From Sphingomonas sp. CCH9-E2 (GTDB taxonomy: Bacteria > Pseudomonadota > Alphaproteobacteria > Sphingomonadales > Sphingomonadaceae): a DNA stretch of 8,556 nt. The DNA is taken from assembly GCF_001557215.1 (NCBI RefSeq), contig NZ_LSJM01000216.1:1-8556 (forward strand). Reading direction: 5' to 3'. Position numbers and translations under genes: made by a program. The notes under the pieces are model-generated. The model was not told the DNA's origin, ran no database searches, and was given only the letters and a program-made list of their open reading frames with translations. The first letter of the stretch is position 1, and each line of letters opens with the position of its first letter. Shown here piece after piece: positions 1 to 6,513 of this stretch.

Positions 1-659
1 TGCCGGGCTATGAGATGGCCGACAAGCTCTCGATCCCCAAGATACTTGTCGATGAGCTCGAATTCGCCAGCGGCAACGAGGGTCAGGGCGTGGGTTGGAC
101 CGTGCTCGTCACCAAGGGTCAGGACAATGACAAGCTCTGGCTGCGCAGCCAGGGCCTCAAGAACTCCCGCGACCAACGTCTCGATCCGGAGAGCAGCGTC
201 GAGGCGCTGTGGTGGCACAGCAAGAACCCGTTCTGGGGCACGCTGCTCGGGGTCAGGCAGGATCTCGGCAAGGGCGCGACGACATGGCTGGCCGCCGGCG
301 TCGAGGGACTGGCGCCTTATTGGTTCGACGTCCAGCTCACCGGCTATGTAGGGACCGATGGGCGTCTCGCGGCGCGCGCCAAGGCCTCCTATGAGGTCCT
401 GTTCACCAATCGGTTGATCCTCACACCGCAGGTAGAGACCAATATCTATTCGAAGCGGTCGAGAGATCGGCAGCTTGGCAGCGGCTTCAGCAATGTCGAG
501 CTGAGCGGACGGTTGCGCTACGAGGTGTCGCGCAAGTTCGCGCCCTATATCGGCTTCGTCTGGGAGCGTGCGTTCGATGGCACGGCGGGCTTCCGACGCC
601 TGCGGGGCGAGGGGTCATCCGAACACCGGCTGGTGATCGGCTTGCGCGCTTGGTGGTGA
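1..659 (+). CDS. copB: Copper resistance protein B (CopB/PcoB family), 3' portion, 5' end outside window
   Basis: This is the C-terminal beta-barrel part of a CopB/PcoB-family outer-membrane copper resistance protein. The open frame runs from base 3 without a stop, so 218 residues are visible; the ATG at 15 is probably an internal methionine, because homology to the second CopB continues upstream of it. Segments shared with that CopB (5326-6513) include GVEGLAP, RLIL-P, a GSG-x2-N-x-EL stretch, RLRYE-x-SR and FAPYIG, and both end in an aromatic-rich strand, here RAWW, typical of outer-membrane barrels. The signal peptide and any Met/His-rich N-terminal region would lie outside the window, probably behind a copA. 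The stop overlaps the MFS start, implying co-transcription. The two copies are clearly diverged, so they are paralogues rather than a recent duplication. Family assignment is confident; the exact role of CopB (copper binding or transport at the outer membrane) is known only in outline. Confidence 0.88.
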   Translation, partial: PGYEMADKLSIPKILVDELEFASGNEGQGVGWTVLVTKGQDNDKLWLRSQGLKNSRDQRLDPESSVEALWWHSKNPFWGTLLGVRQDLGKGATTWLAAGVEGLAPYWFDVQLTGYVGTDGRLAARAKASYEVLFTNRLILTPQVETNIYSKRSRDRQLGSGFSNVELSGRLRYEVSRKFAPYIGFVWERAFDGTAGFRRLRGEGSSEHRLVIGLRAWW

Positions 660-1888
660 TACCGGCTCTCCGACGAACCGCTGACCCGCTTGTTCCCCAA
701 GGCGAATCACACGATGGCAAGCGTGGTCAATCCTCCTTCATTGTGTTGCTGCTCGCGGCGGTGTCGGCCTCGGCAGGGCAGACGGCCATTCTCGCTTTCC
801 TTCCGACCCTGGTCGACCCAAATCCCGGCGGGCTTTCCTCAGCGCATGATTTTCATGTCGCGAGCTTGACCGCCGTCCACCCGCTGGCAGCACTGGTGGC
901 GGCACCGCTTTGGGGCTGGATTGCCGACCGGGTCGACTACCGCGTCATGTTGCGCACAGCGCTCATTATCCTCGCGATGGTGACTGCACCAGTTGGCCTC
1001 GTAGCTCTGCCGACTCTCTACGTTTTGCGCACGGTCGCGGGGATGGCGGCCGCCGCCATCATACCGCTTGCGCTGCTCAGTGCGAGTTTCGCCGCGGTCA
1101 GCCGTGGGGAGCAGGCGCGGCGTTTCACCTGGTTGACGGGGTCTGTATTTTTGGGAGACCTCGGCGGACCGCTTTTGGCGGAAGTCTCCGTTGCGATCAT
1201 GCCCGGCGCGCCGCTCATGATCGTTGCTGCCAGCATCGGCACCGTCGCGGGGTCGCTTTGCCTTGTAAGCCTGCCAGGCCGCTGTGCGCACTGCCTCGAC
1301 TCAGGAGATCCGCCGCCGCCGACAGTCTGCGCCACGGGAGTCCTATTACTCATCACGATCGCTGCGGGGGCCGGGCTTGCCGCTATGCACGTCAATCTCC
1401 TGATGACGCGCAGTGCGGTCTCGCTGAGCCGCGAGCAGATCGCCTGGATGCTCAGTCTTTGCGGATTCGGCATGCTGGCGGCGCAGATCTTTCATGCAAG
1501 GCTCGATTGGTTAGTGAAGGTTCCCGGGCGTCTTGCCGGATTGACGCTCGGTTTGCTGGCAGCGGCGCTCGTTGCCTTTCCACTCGCATCAAGCATAGCC
1601 GATATGAGCGTGTTCATCCTGGTCGCCGGTTGGAGCTCGGCGAGCCTGCGATTGGTCACAAGCTTCTGGATCAGCGGTTCTGCGGCGGCCTCAGGGGTGA
1701 GGCTTGGCCTCCAGCATTCGGCTGCCAGCATCGGGCAGGCACTGGCGCCCGTGGCGCTCGCTTTCGCCGCACCCGGCGCTCAGCCTCTCGTCCTCTGGAG
1801 CATTGCCGGCCTGTCGCTCCTGCTGCTTGTGGTCCTGCCACTAGCTTGGAAACGGCCCTCTTCAGGTGCTAATTCGTCAGGCGGATAA
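656..1888 (+). CDS. Major facilitator superfamily (MFS) transporter, substrate unknown
   Basis: An integral inner-membrane transporter of about 410 residues, the normal size for a 12-helix MFS protein. Hydrophobic segments fall at roughly 27-48, 68-90, 99-118, 121-146, 158-180, 183-205, 226-248, 261-281, 293-312, 316-338, 348-372 and 376-397. The MFS motif A between helices 2 and 3 reads GWIADRVDYRVML (87-99). The GTG at 656 is chosen because it overlaps the copB stop as GTGA, a common sign of translational coupling; TTG at 650 and GTG at 653 are alternatives, and no strong Shine-Dalgarno is visible. The loop between helices 6 and 7 holds a CAHC motif (210-213), and helix 7 has Met244, His245 and Met250, which could bind a soft metal. 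Coupling to copB suggests a copper-related or chelate substrate, but family membership alone does not give the substrate; drug or siderophore export are alternatives. Confidence 0.85.
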   Translation: MIPALRRTADPLVPQGESHDGKRGQSSFIVLLLAAVSASAGQTAILAFLPTLVDPNPGGLSSAHDFHVASLTAVHPLAALVAAPLWGWIADRVDYRVMLRTALIILAMVTAPVGLVALPTLYVLRTVAGMAAAAIIPLALLSASFAAVSRGEQARRFTWLTGSVFLGDLGGPLLAEVSVAIMPGAPLMIVAASIGTVAGSLCLVSLPGRCAHCLDSGDPPPPTVCATGVLLLITIAAGAGLAAMHVNLLMTRSAVSLSREQIAWMLSLCGFGMLAAQIFHARLDWLVKVPGRLAGLTLGLLAAALVAFPLASSIADMSVFILVAGWSSASLRLVTSFWISGSAAASGVRLGLQHSAASIGQALAPVALAFAAPGAQPLVLWSIAGLSLLLLVVLPLAWKRPSSGANSSGG

Positions 1889-2069
1889 GGGGAGCGCGTA
1901 AATCGATATGAATCGTACCGTCCACCACTATCCAAGATGTGTTGCTGTGACAAATGAGCCCAGCCGCGGGCAAGGCCCTTGGGCGCAGCTGGGTTGGTTT
2001 CCTCTGGAAAAACGACGTGCTCGTGTCCCCACCTGGCCTCTTTAGCGTTGGCGGTCGGACGCGGTCCAT
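1889..2069. other. Convergent intergenic region with no supported gene
   Basis: This stretch lies between the plus-strand copB-MFS unit and the minus-strand FixLJ unit, which converge here. A 66-codon minus-strand frame fills it but has no recognisable domain, no Shine-Dalgarno and runs into the MFS 3' end, so it is not called as a gene. The only structure seen is the inverted repeat listed separately and a small TTTCC/GGAAA repeat at 1998-2010. Confidence 0.6.
1959..1993. terminator. Possible bidirectional terminator hairpin between convergent operons
   Basis: An outer stem CCCAGC/GCTGGG (1959-1964 with 1988-1993) encloses an inner CAAGG/CCTTG stem (1971-1981), separated by a purine-rich internal loop. 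It lies between convergent units, where a shared terminator would be expected. The T-tracts that follow on either strand are poor (TTGGTTT on plus, CTCATTTG on minus), so an efficient intrinsic terminator is doubtful. Confidence 0.3.
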
Positions 2070-2519
2070 TTACTCATTCGACGAGAGGCGTCTGTGACGG
2101 CCGATTGCCTCGAGGAGTAGACGGCTCCTTAGTGGTTTAGTGATCATGTGATCAAAGCCCGCGTCGGCAGCGCGGCGGGCGAGAACCTCGTCATGGAAGC
2201 CCGAAATCATGATGGAGCATCCGGACCAGCCCAGCGATCGGAGTTGGCGCAGGATCGAAAAGCCATCAATGTCCGGCATGCGATAATCAACAATCAGGCA
2301 ATTGGCTCGCTTGGCACGCGAATCGGCCAAAAGCGCGCTACCACTTGTATAGCTACAGACGCAGTAGCCACGGGATCTAAGGAGAAGCTGAAGGGCACGC
2401 CGAACACCCGGGTCGTCGTCGGAGACGAGGATGGTGTAGCGCCCATCACCTTGTGTGTCAGAAAACGAAGACATCTCGCGCGACATGAGGACCTGTTGCA
2501 TCACGGCAATGGCTCGCAC
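2070..2519 (-). CDS. Stand-alone receiver-domain response regulator with four cysteines (FixT-like candidate)
   Basis: A 149-residue protein made of one receiver domain (about 28-145) and no output domain. The full phosphorylation site is present: acidic D34-D36, phosphoacceptor D78 in the DYRMPD motif, S106 in the Thr/Ser switch position and K128 in ITKP. Four cysteines stand out: C53, C55, C74 and C101. It begins 38 bases after the FixJ-like gene, in the same direction, and is the last gene of the unit. The GTG start at 2519 is favoured by a GAGGA 9 bases upstream (2529-2533), but ATG codons at 2501, 2486 and 2474 are possible and would trim a non-conserved leader. In Caulobacter, FixT is a single-domain receiver that binds an Fe-S cluster and inhibits FixL; the position and cysteines here fit that role, which is an inference. 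A CheY-like phosphate sink or a shuttle protein for another kinase are alternatives. Confidence 0.87.
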   Translation of the reverse strand: MRAIAVMQQVLMSREMSSFSDTQGDGRYTILVSDDDPGVRRALQLLLRSRGYCVCSYTSGSALLADSRAKRANCLIVDYRMPDIDGFSILRQLRSLGWSGCSIMISGFHDEVLARRAADAGFDHMITKPLRSRLLLEAIGRHRRLSSNE

Positions 2520-2557
2520 GATGCGGCATCCTCGTCGCTACGTAGAGGGCGCAGTTA

Positions 2558-3178
2558 TCACGTCTTGCGACCGAACCCGGCAGCAAAGGCGATCCTCAAC
2601 GCCTCAGAGAGATTGCGGACCTCGAGCTTGGCCATGAGGCTGGCGCGGTGAACCTCGACCGTCCGGGATGAGCAACCCAGATCATAGGCGATCGTCTTGT
2701 TGGGCAAGCCGTTCGCCAATCCTTCCAGCACTTCCTGCTCGCGGGGGGTCAAGGCAGCAACCCGCACCTCGGCTTCCGACGATTCCAGCGCGCGAAGGTC
2801 GACATCGTCGAGACGAGCGAAAGCGCGCCTCACGGCCTCGAGCAGGGCAGCCTTCTCGAAGGGCTTTTCGAGAAAGTCAATCGCGCCGCCTTTCATAGCC
2901 TGCACAGCTACCGACACATCGCCGTGGCCGGTCAGGACGATGACCGGCATGTTGATCCCACGCGCAGCCATAGTGGTCTGGACTTGGAGACCGTCCATTT
3001 CAGGCATCCGCACATCCAAGATAACGCAGCCTACTTCAGCGGACTTCGCTGTCCTGAGAAATTCCACTCCGGAGGTGTAGGCGATGACATCATAGCCCGC
3101 GGTTTTGAGCGCGAAGCTTGCCGCCTTGCGGATGCTCTCCTCGTCGTCGACCAGATGAATGATGCGTCTATCCCCCAT
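2558..3178 (-). CDS. fixJ: FixJ-family response regulator (receiver plus LuxR-type HTH)
   Basis: A 206-residue transcription factor. The N-terminal receiver (about 4-120) carries acidic D11-D12, phosphoacceptor D55 in DVRMPEMDG, T83 in VLTGHGD and K105 in EKPF, a signature strongly typical of the FixJ/NarL-like group. The C-terminal LuxR-type helix-turn-helix begins at LTPREQEVL (about 143) and includes the NKTIAYDLG and SRTVEVHRA helices. The length matches FixJ. The ATG overlaps the end of the kinase gene by 11 bases and is preceded by a strong GGAGGAGGA Shine-Dalgarno (3181-3189), so the start is secure and kinase and regulator should be made together. By family knowledge it dimerises on phosphorylation by the kinase and activates transcription; in rhizobia and Caulobacter the target is fixK. 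No fixK and no recognisable FixJ site is visible in this window, so its target here is unknown. Confidence 0.93.
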   Translation of the reverse strand: MGDRRIIHLVDDEESIRKAASFALKTAGYDVIAYTSGVEFLRTAKSAEVGCVILDVRMPEMDGLQVQTTMAARGINMPVIVLTGHGDVSVAVQAMKGGAIDFLEKPFEKAALLEAVRRAFARLDDVDLRALESSEAEVRVAALTPREQEVLEGLANGLPNKTIAYDLGCSSRTVEVHRASLMAKLEVRNLSEALRIAFAAGFGRKT

Positions 3179-4733
3179 GTTCCTCCTCCGCCCGCGCGTG
3201 GATCAGCGTGAAGTGAAAGCACGTGCCGCCTCGGTCGGAGCGCTCCATCCAGATGCGGCCGCCATGTGCTTCGATGATCGTCCGGCAGATCGAGAGGCCA
3301 AGGCCCATGCCGTCGGCCTTCGTCGATGTGAACGCCATGAACAGTTGTTCGCGAATTTCTTCCGCGATCCCGGGGCCGGTATCCTCCACCGTAACCTCGA
3401 CAAGGCCGTCGGCACGCAAACTCGTCGCGACTTTGAGGTCGCGGATCGATGATTCTGCCATGGCCTCAACGGCGTTGCGCATCAGGTTTACGAGCACCTG
3501 CTGGATCTGCACCCTGTCGATGAGGACCGGCGTGGCTGCGGGGTCGATTGCGAAGAAGCTACGGATGCCCCGCTCGCGCGCGCCGACCAGTGCCAGTTGG
3601 CTTGCCTCGGTGATGACTTGCGGCAGGTCGTGCAAACTCTTGTCGACCTCACCGCGTGCGACGAAGTCGCGGAGGCGCCGGACGATGTGGCCAGCGCGCA
3701 GCGTCTCCTGAGCGGCATCGTCCATTACGGACCGAAGAGAGACGAATGGCTCATCATTCTGGACAGCGAGCATGTCCCGAATGGTTTCGAGATAGAGCGC
3801 CACTGCGGCGAGCGGCTGATTGAGTTCATGAGCAAGCGTGGAGGCCATCGTACCCATCGCGCTCAACCGCGAGACATGAACCAACTCCGCTTGCAGTTCC
3901 TTGAGCCTGAGCTCATCCTGCTCCTTGGCGGTGAGATCCCGGATGAACCCTGTGAAAAGCCGCTGGCCCTCTTCACCGGCCTCGCCGACCGACAACTGCA
4001 TCGGGAAGGTCGAGCCGTCGCGGCGCTGACCCACAACGACGCGGCCCAGACCGATGATCCGGCGCTCGCCCGTCTGCAGATAATGCGCGATGTATTCGTC
4101 GTGCCGGTCGCGGTCGGGCTGAGGCATAAGACAGGAGACATTTTGCCCGACGAGCTCGGCTTCGCTGTAGCCGAACAGGCGTTGTGCCGCTGCGCTGAAC
4201 GACGTGATGGCGCCGGTCTCGTCGATGATGATCATCGCATCCGGCACCGTCGCCAGAATCGATTGCAGATGCTGCTCGCGGGTCTCGATCGATGCGCGGA
4301 CCGCCGCCTCGTCGGTGACATCGCGGCTGATGCAGGCGAAGCCTCGATGTGTGTCGCCTTCGAACAGGGCGCTGATCGTCAGGCGCGCGAGATATTCCGC
4401 GCCGTTCTCGCAGACCCGCCACGCTTCGCGCTCCAGCGTGCCCTCGTGAAGGGCGGCCGCCAGGTCTGCGCCTGGACGACGCGCCGCAATCTCGTCAGGC
4501 GGGTAGAACAGGTCGTGGGGCTGTCCCAGAACGCGATCGAGCGGCCAGCATTCGGCACGCTCGCCTTCTTCATTATAGCTCAGCACGATCCCGGAAGGAT
4601 CGAGCAGCGTCAGGACGTGGCCGCCAGCCTGTCGCAGGAACAGCGGCGCAAGCCGCGCTACGTCGCTTGCAATCTCGTCCGCCCCGCGCCTCGTGTCGAC
4701 CATCGGCCGGCTCACATACCTGGCCGGGCGCAC
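3168..4733 (-). CDS. fixL: FixL-like PAS-PAS sensor histidine kinase with haem-PAS signature
   Basis: A 521-residue kinase with no membrane segment, hence probably cytosolic. A first PAS domain spans about 28-142 and a second about 150-268. The second carries the FixL haem signature: proximal His211 in RDRHDEY, followed by RIIGLGR whose Arg231 matches the distal oxygen-contacting arginine of FixL, then the GQRRDGSTFPM strand. The transmitter follows: H-box LAHELNQPLAAV with His302, N-box around Asn420 (LMRNAVEAM), G1 box DTGPGI (451-456) and G2 box GMGLGLSI (475-482). By family knowledge, oxygen on haem shuts the kinase off and low oxygen allows phosphorylation of FixJ. It starts 28 bases after the DUF305 gene and overlaps the regulator gene. 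The start is uncertain: GTG at 4733 lacks a clear Shine-Dalgarno, and ATG at 4703 would give 511 residues without losing a domain. Regulation by oxygen here is inferred from residues, not shown. Confidence 0.92.
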   Translation of the reverse strand: MRPARYVSRPMVDTRRGADEIASDVARLAPLFLRQAGGHVLTLLDPSGIVLSYNEEGERAECWPLDRVLGQPHDLFYPPDEIAARRPGADLAAALHEGTLEREAWRVCENGAEYLARLTISALFEGDTHRGFACISRDVTDEAAVRASIETREQHLQSILATVPDAMIIIDETGAITSFSAAAQRLFGYSEAELVGQNVSCLMPQPDRDRHDEYIAHYLQTGERRIIGLGRVVVGQRRDGSTFPMQLSVGEAGEEGQRLFTGFIRDLTAKEQDELRLKELQAELVHVSRLSAMGTMASTLAHELNQPLAAVALYLETIRDMLAVQNDEPFVSLRSVMDDAAQETLRAGHIVRRLRDFVARGEVDKSLHDLPQVITEASQLALVGARERGIRSFFAIDPAATPVLIDRVQIQQVLVNLMRNAVEAMAESSIRDLKVATSLRADGLVEVTVEDTGPGIAEEIREQLFMAFTSTKADGMGLGLSICRTIIEAHGGRIWMERSDRGGTCFHFTLIHARAEEEHGG

Positions 4734-4738
4734 GTATC

Positions 4739-4751
4739 CGGGCGTAGCCCG
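4739..4751. other. Small inverted repeat just upstream of the fixL-like start
   Basis: A CGGGC/GCCCG stem of five base pairs with a 3-base loop sits five bases before the GTG at 4733, inside the short gap after the DUF305 stop. It could lower initiation at that GTG and thereby favour the ATG at 4703, or it may be a chance GC-rich repeat. Confidence 0.25.
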
Positions 4752-4761
4752 ACCGTGCCAC

Positions 4762-5235
4762 TCAGCGCCGCGCGAGTATGGCCTTCATCTCGTCGATTTC
4801 CTGCCGCTGCGAGCGCTTGATCGATTCGCAAAGCCGGATGACCTCCGGATCGCTGAGCTTTGCTTCCTGGCACATCAGGATCGCCCCGGAATGGTGCGGG
4901 ATCATCGAGCGCAGAAAGGCCGTGTCGCCGATCGTGGTCTGGGTGCGGATGAGTGCAAAGCTGCCGAAGAAGGCGACCAGCGACGCGGCGATCAGCGCGA
5001 TGTTGGCGGCCTTCGACGCGAACATGTGCCCCATGGCGAGGATCATCAGCACCACCATCGGCGCGACCATCATCAGCGTCATGTAGAGCATGTTGAGGTT
5101 GTTGTAGAAGCTGTCGAGCCCGTCGATCATGACGAACATCACCAGATACATGATGACGCCGCTGATGACGGTCTGAACGGCAAGGCTCCAATAGGCGCCC
5201 ATCTTCCGGGTGTTCATGTGGGACGAATGGTCCAT
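4762..5235 (-). CDS. Membrane-anchored DUF305 protein
   Basis: A 157-residue protein with an N-terminal membrane part and a C-terminal DUF305-type segment. Three hydrophobic helices lie at about 15-37, 49-71 and 76-96. The DUF305 hallmark follows: FLRSMIPHHSGAILMC (108-122), with His114-His115 and Met121, then a helix ending in EIDEM-x-AIL. Cysteines C122 and C136 and the N-terminal MDHSSHM could add metal ligands. The ATG at 5235 has a strong GAAGGAGA Shine-Dalgarno six bases upstream (5242-5249), so the start is firm. DUF305 belongs to a ferritin-like helical group often found beside copper and silver resistance genes; its biochemical activity is not established. The domain is shortened, with one clear HH motif rather than the two repeats of longer members. 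Position between copB and the sensor kinase supports a copper-related accessory role, which is an inference. Confidence 0.87.
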   Translation of the reverse strand: MDHSSHMNTRKMGAYWSLAVQTVISGVIMYLVMFVMIDGLDSFYNNLNMLYMTLMMVAPMVVLMILAMGHMFASKAANIALIAASLVAFFGSFALIRTQTTIGDTAFLRSMIPHHSGAILMCQEAKLSDPEVIRLCESIKRSQRQEIDEMKAILARR

Positions 5236-5251
5236 GGCGTATCTCCTTCGC

Positions 5252-5265
5252 TCGGCGCCGGCCGA
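5252..5265. other. Short inverted repeat upstream of the DUF305 gene
   Basis: A TCGGC/GCCGA stem with a 4-base loop lies a few bases before the Shine-Dalgarno of the DUF305 gene, in the 90-base gap after copB. It may be a weak leader structure; in GC-rich DNA chance occurrence is quite possible. Confidence 0.2.
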
Positions 5266-5308
5266 CCTGGGTATGAGTGTAACGCCCCGCTCTCTTGTTC
5301 GCCCCCGC

Positions 5309-5325
5309 CATCAGCCGTCCTGATG
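5309..5325 (-). other. Stem-loop directly after the copB stop
   Basis: A perfect CATCAG/CTGATG inverted repeat with a 5-base loop starts immediately after the copB TAG. No U-tract follows on the minus strand, so it does not look like a full intrinsic terminator. It could be a weak attenuator or an mRNA 3'-end stabiliser that sets copAB above the downstream sensor genes. This is structure seen in the sequence; the role is a guess. Confidence 0.35.
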
Positions 5326-6513
5326 CTAAAACCAGAAGCGAACGCCGGCGACGAAGCTGGTGGCATGGACGTCCTCGCCCGCAAGCCTCGACAGCCGCGC
5401 CGTGTCTCCGGCTTTGCGCAGGTAGGAAACGCCGATGTAAGGCGCGAACTGGCGGCTGAATTCGTAGCGCAGGCGCGCGCCGAGCTCTATGTTGACCAGC
5501 CCCGAACCGATGTCGTTCTCCGGAATATCCTGTGCGGCGAAATTGACCTCGGCGCGCGGCTGGAGGATCAGGCGCTGGGTGATGCGCTGGTCGTAATAGC
5601 CCTCGACCCGGCCCAGAACATCGCCCTTGGTCGAGAGGAACAGCGCGCCTTCGACCTCGAACATGCCAGGAGCCAGGCCCTCGACGCCGATCGTCGCGTA
5701 GGTGCGGTCGGGCCCGCGGCCGAAGTCCTGGCGGATACCGCCCTGAAGATTGAAATAGGGGTCGATGGCCCGGCTGTAGAGCACCTGCACCTCGGCGCTG
5801 TCGATGCCGCGGCCGAACTCGCCTTCGCCCTCGCTCTTGAGCCAGAGCCGGTTGATGTCGCCGCCGTAAAAGCCTTCGCCATCCCAGCGATAGCCATCGC
5901 GGCCGCTATGCGCCTGATACTCGAACAGGTTGAGCAGCACCTGCCCGAAATTGTTGCCGCCGCTATCCTTCATCATGATGTCGCGCGAGCGCGCCATCTC
6001 GCCGCCGGGAAAATCACGATCGGCGAAGTGGTCGCTTGGGGGAGGCGGCGGGGGCGCATTGCCGGCCGGAAGCGCCGTGCCGGTCATTTGCATGCCGGGC
6101 ATGGCGGAGGTTCCGGGCATGGCGGTCTCGCCATGCTGCGAATGGTCCATCCCGGGCATGTCCGGCATCGCGCCGTCCTGATGCTGGGAGTGGTCCATGC
6201 CCGGCATCTCCGCCATCGCGGGAGAAGCGGGTTGCGGTTGACCGGCGGCATCTCCCTGCGGCGCAGGACTGGCCTGGTGCTGCGAATGGTCCATCGCCGA
6301 GGTGGCGTCCGGCGCTGGCTTCTGAGCGCGCGGCCCGGCAGCGGGCTTGGGGCGCGGCGCGGCGGCCTTGTCCTTCTTTTTCTCCTGCGCCGGCCGCGCC
6401 CCGCCCGGCGGCGCCATGCCGGGCATGTCGTGCATCGAATGATCCTGGGCAAAGGCGGGCGCGGCGGAGAGAAGGGCGATCGCGCTCACCAGCGGCGTGA
6501 GGATGCGGGTCAT
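5326..6513 (-). CDS. copB: Copper resistance protein B (CopB/PcoB family), complete
   Basis: A 395-residue outer-membrane copper resistance protein. Residues 1-22 form a Sec signal peptide ending AFA before QDH. Residues 23-145 are low-complexity and rich in Met, His, Pro and Ala, with MDHSQH three times and several MPGM units, a likely Cu(I)-binding segment; a proline run (155-159) links to the barrel. The CopB domain covers about 162-395 and ends RFWF, an outer-membrane barrel terminus. The frame is open upstream to 6834, but the ATG at 6513 is the true start: it gives the signal peptide, it overlaps the copA stop as ATGA, and GAAGGGAG lies 8 bases upstream. Translational coupling to copA fits the usual copAB pair. 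It is homologous to but clearly different from the partial CopB at the left end. Its family is secure; whether it exports, binds or admits copper is not settled by sequence. Confidence 0.95.
   Translation of the reverse strand: MTRILTPLVSAIALLSAAPAFAQDHSMHDMPGMAPPGGARPAQEKKKDKAAAPRPKPAAGPRAQKPAPDATSAMDHSQHQASPAPQGDAAGQPQPASPAMAEMPGMDHSQHQDGAMPDMPGMDHSQHGETAMPGTSAMPGMQMTGTALPAGNAPPPPPPSDHFADRDFPGGEMARSRDIMMKDSGGNNFGQVLLNLFEYQAHSGRDGYRWDGEGFYGGDINRLWLKSEGEGEFGRGIDSAEVQVLYSRAIDPYFNLQGGIRQDFGRGPDRTYATIGVEGLAPGMFEVEGALFLSTKGDVLGRVEGYYDQRITQRLILQPRAEVNFAAQDIPENDIGSGLVNIELGARLRYEFSRQFAPYIGVSYLRKAGDTARLSRLAGEDVHATSFVAGVRFWF
6088..6444 (-). repeat. Met/His-rich repeat segment of CopB
   Basis: This codes for CopB residues 24-142. 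The short unit MDHSQH occurs three times (74-79, 106-111 and 122-127) and MPGM recurs four times, twice running straight into MDHSQH; the first MPGM lies close to the signal cleavage site. Such Met/His clusters are known Cu(I)/Cu(II) ligands in periplasmic copper proteins. The DNA repeats are imperfect, so unit number may vary between strains. Confidence 0.7.

Noticed and set aside
1869..2069. A 66-codon minus-strand frame starting right after the receiver stop
   Set aside because: No domain, no ribosome site, overlaps the MFS 3' end, and contains the inverted repeat at 1959-1993. A small gene cannot be fully excluded but is not supported.
2141..2156. Repeated TGATCA units resembling an FNR/FixK box
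   Set aside because: Spacing does not fit TTGAT-N4-ATCAA, and the stretch lies inside the receiver gene coding for the conserved FDHMITKP segment.
3597..4820. A 407-codon plus-strand open frame
   Set aside because: It is antisense to the FixL-like kinase, with no recognisable domain or ribosome site.
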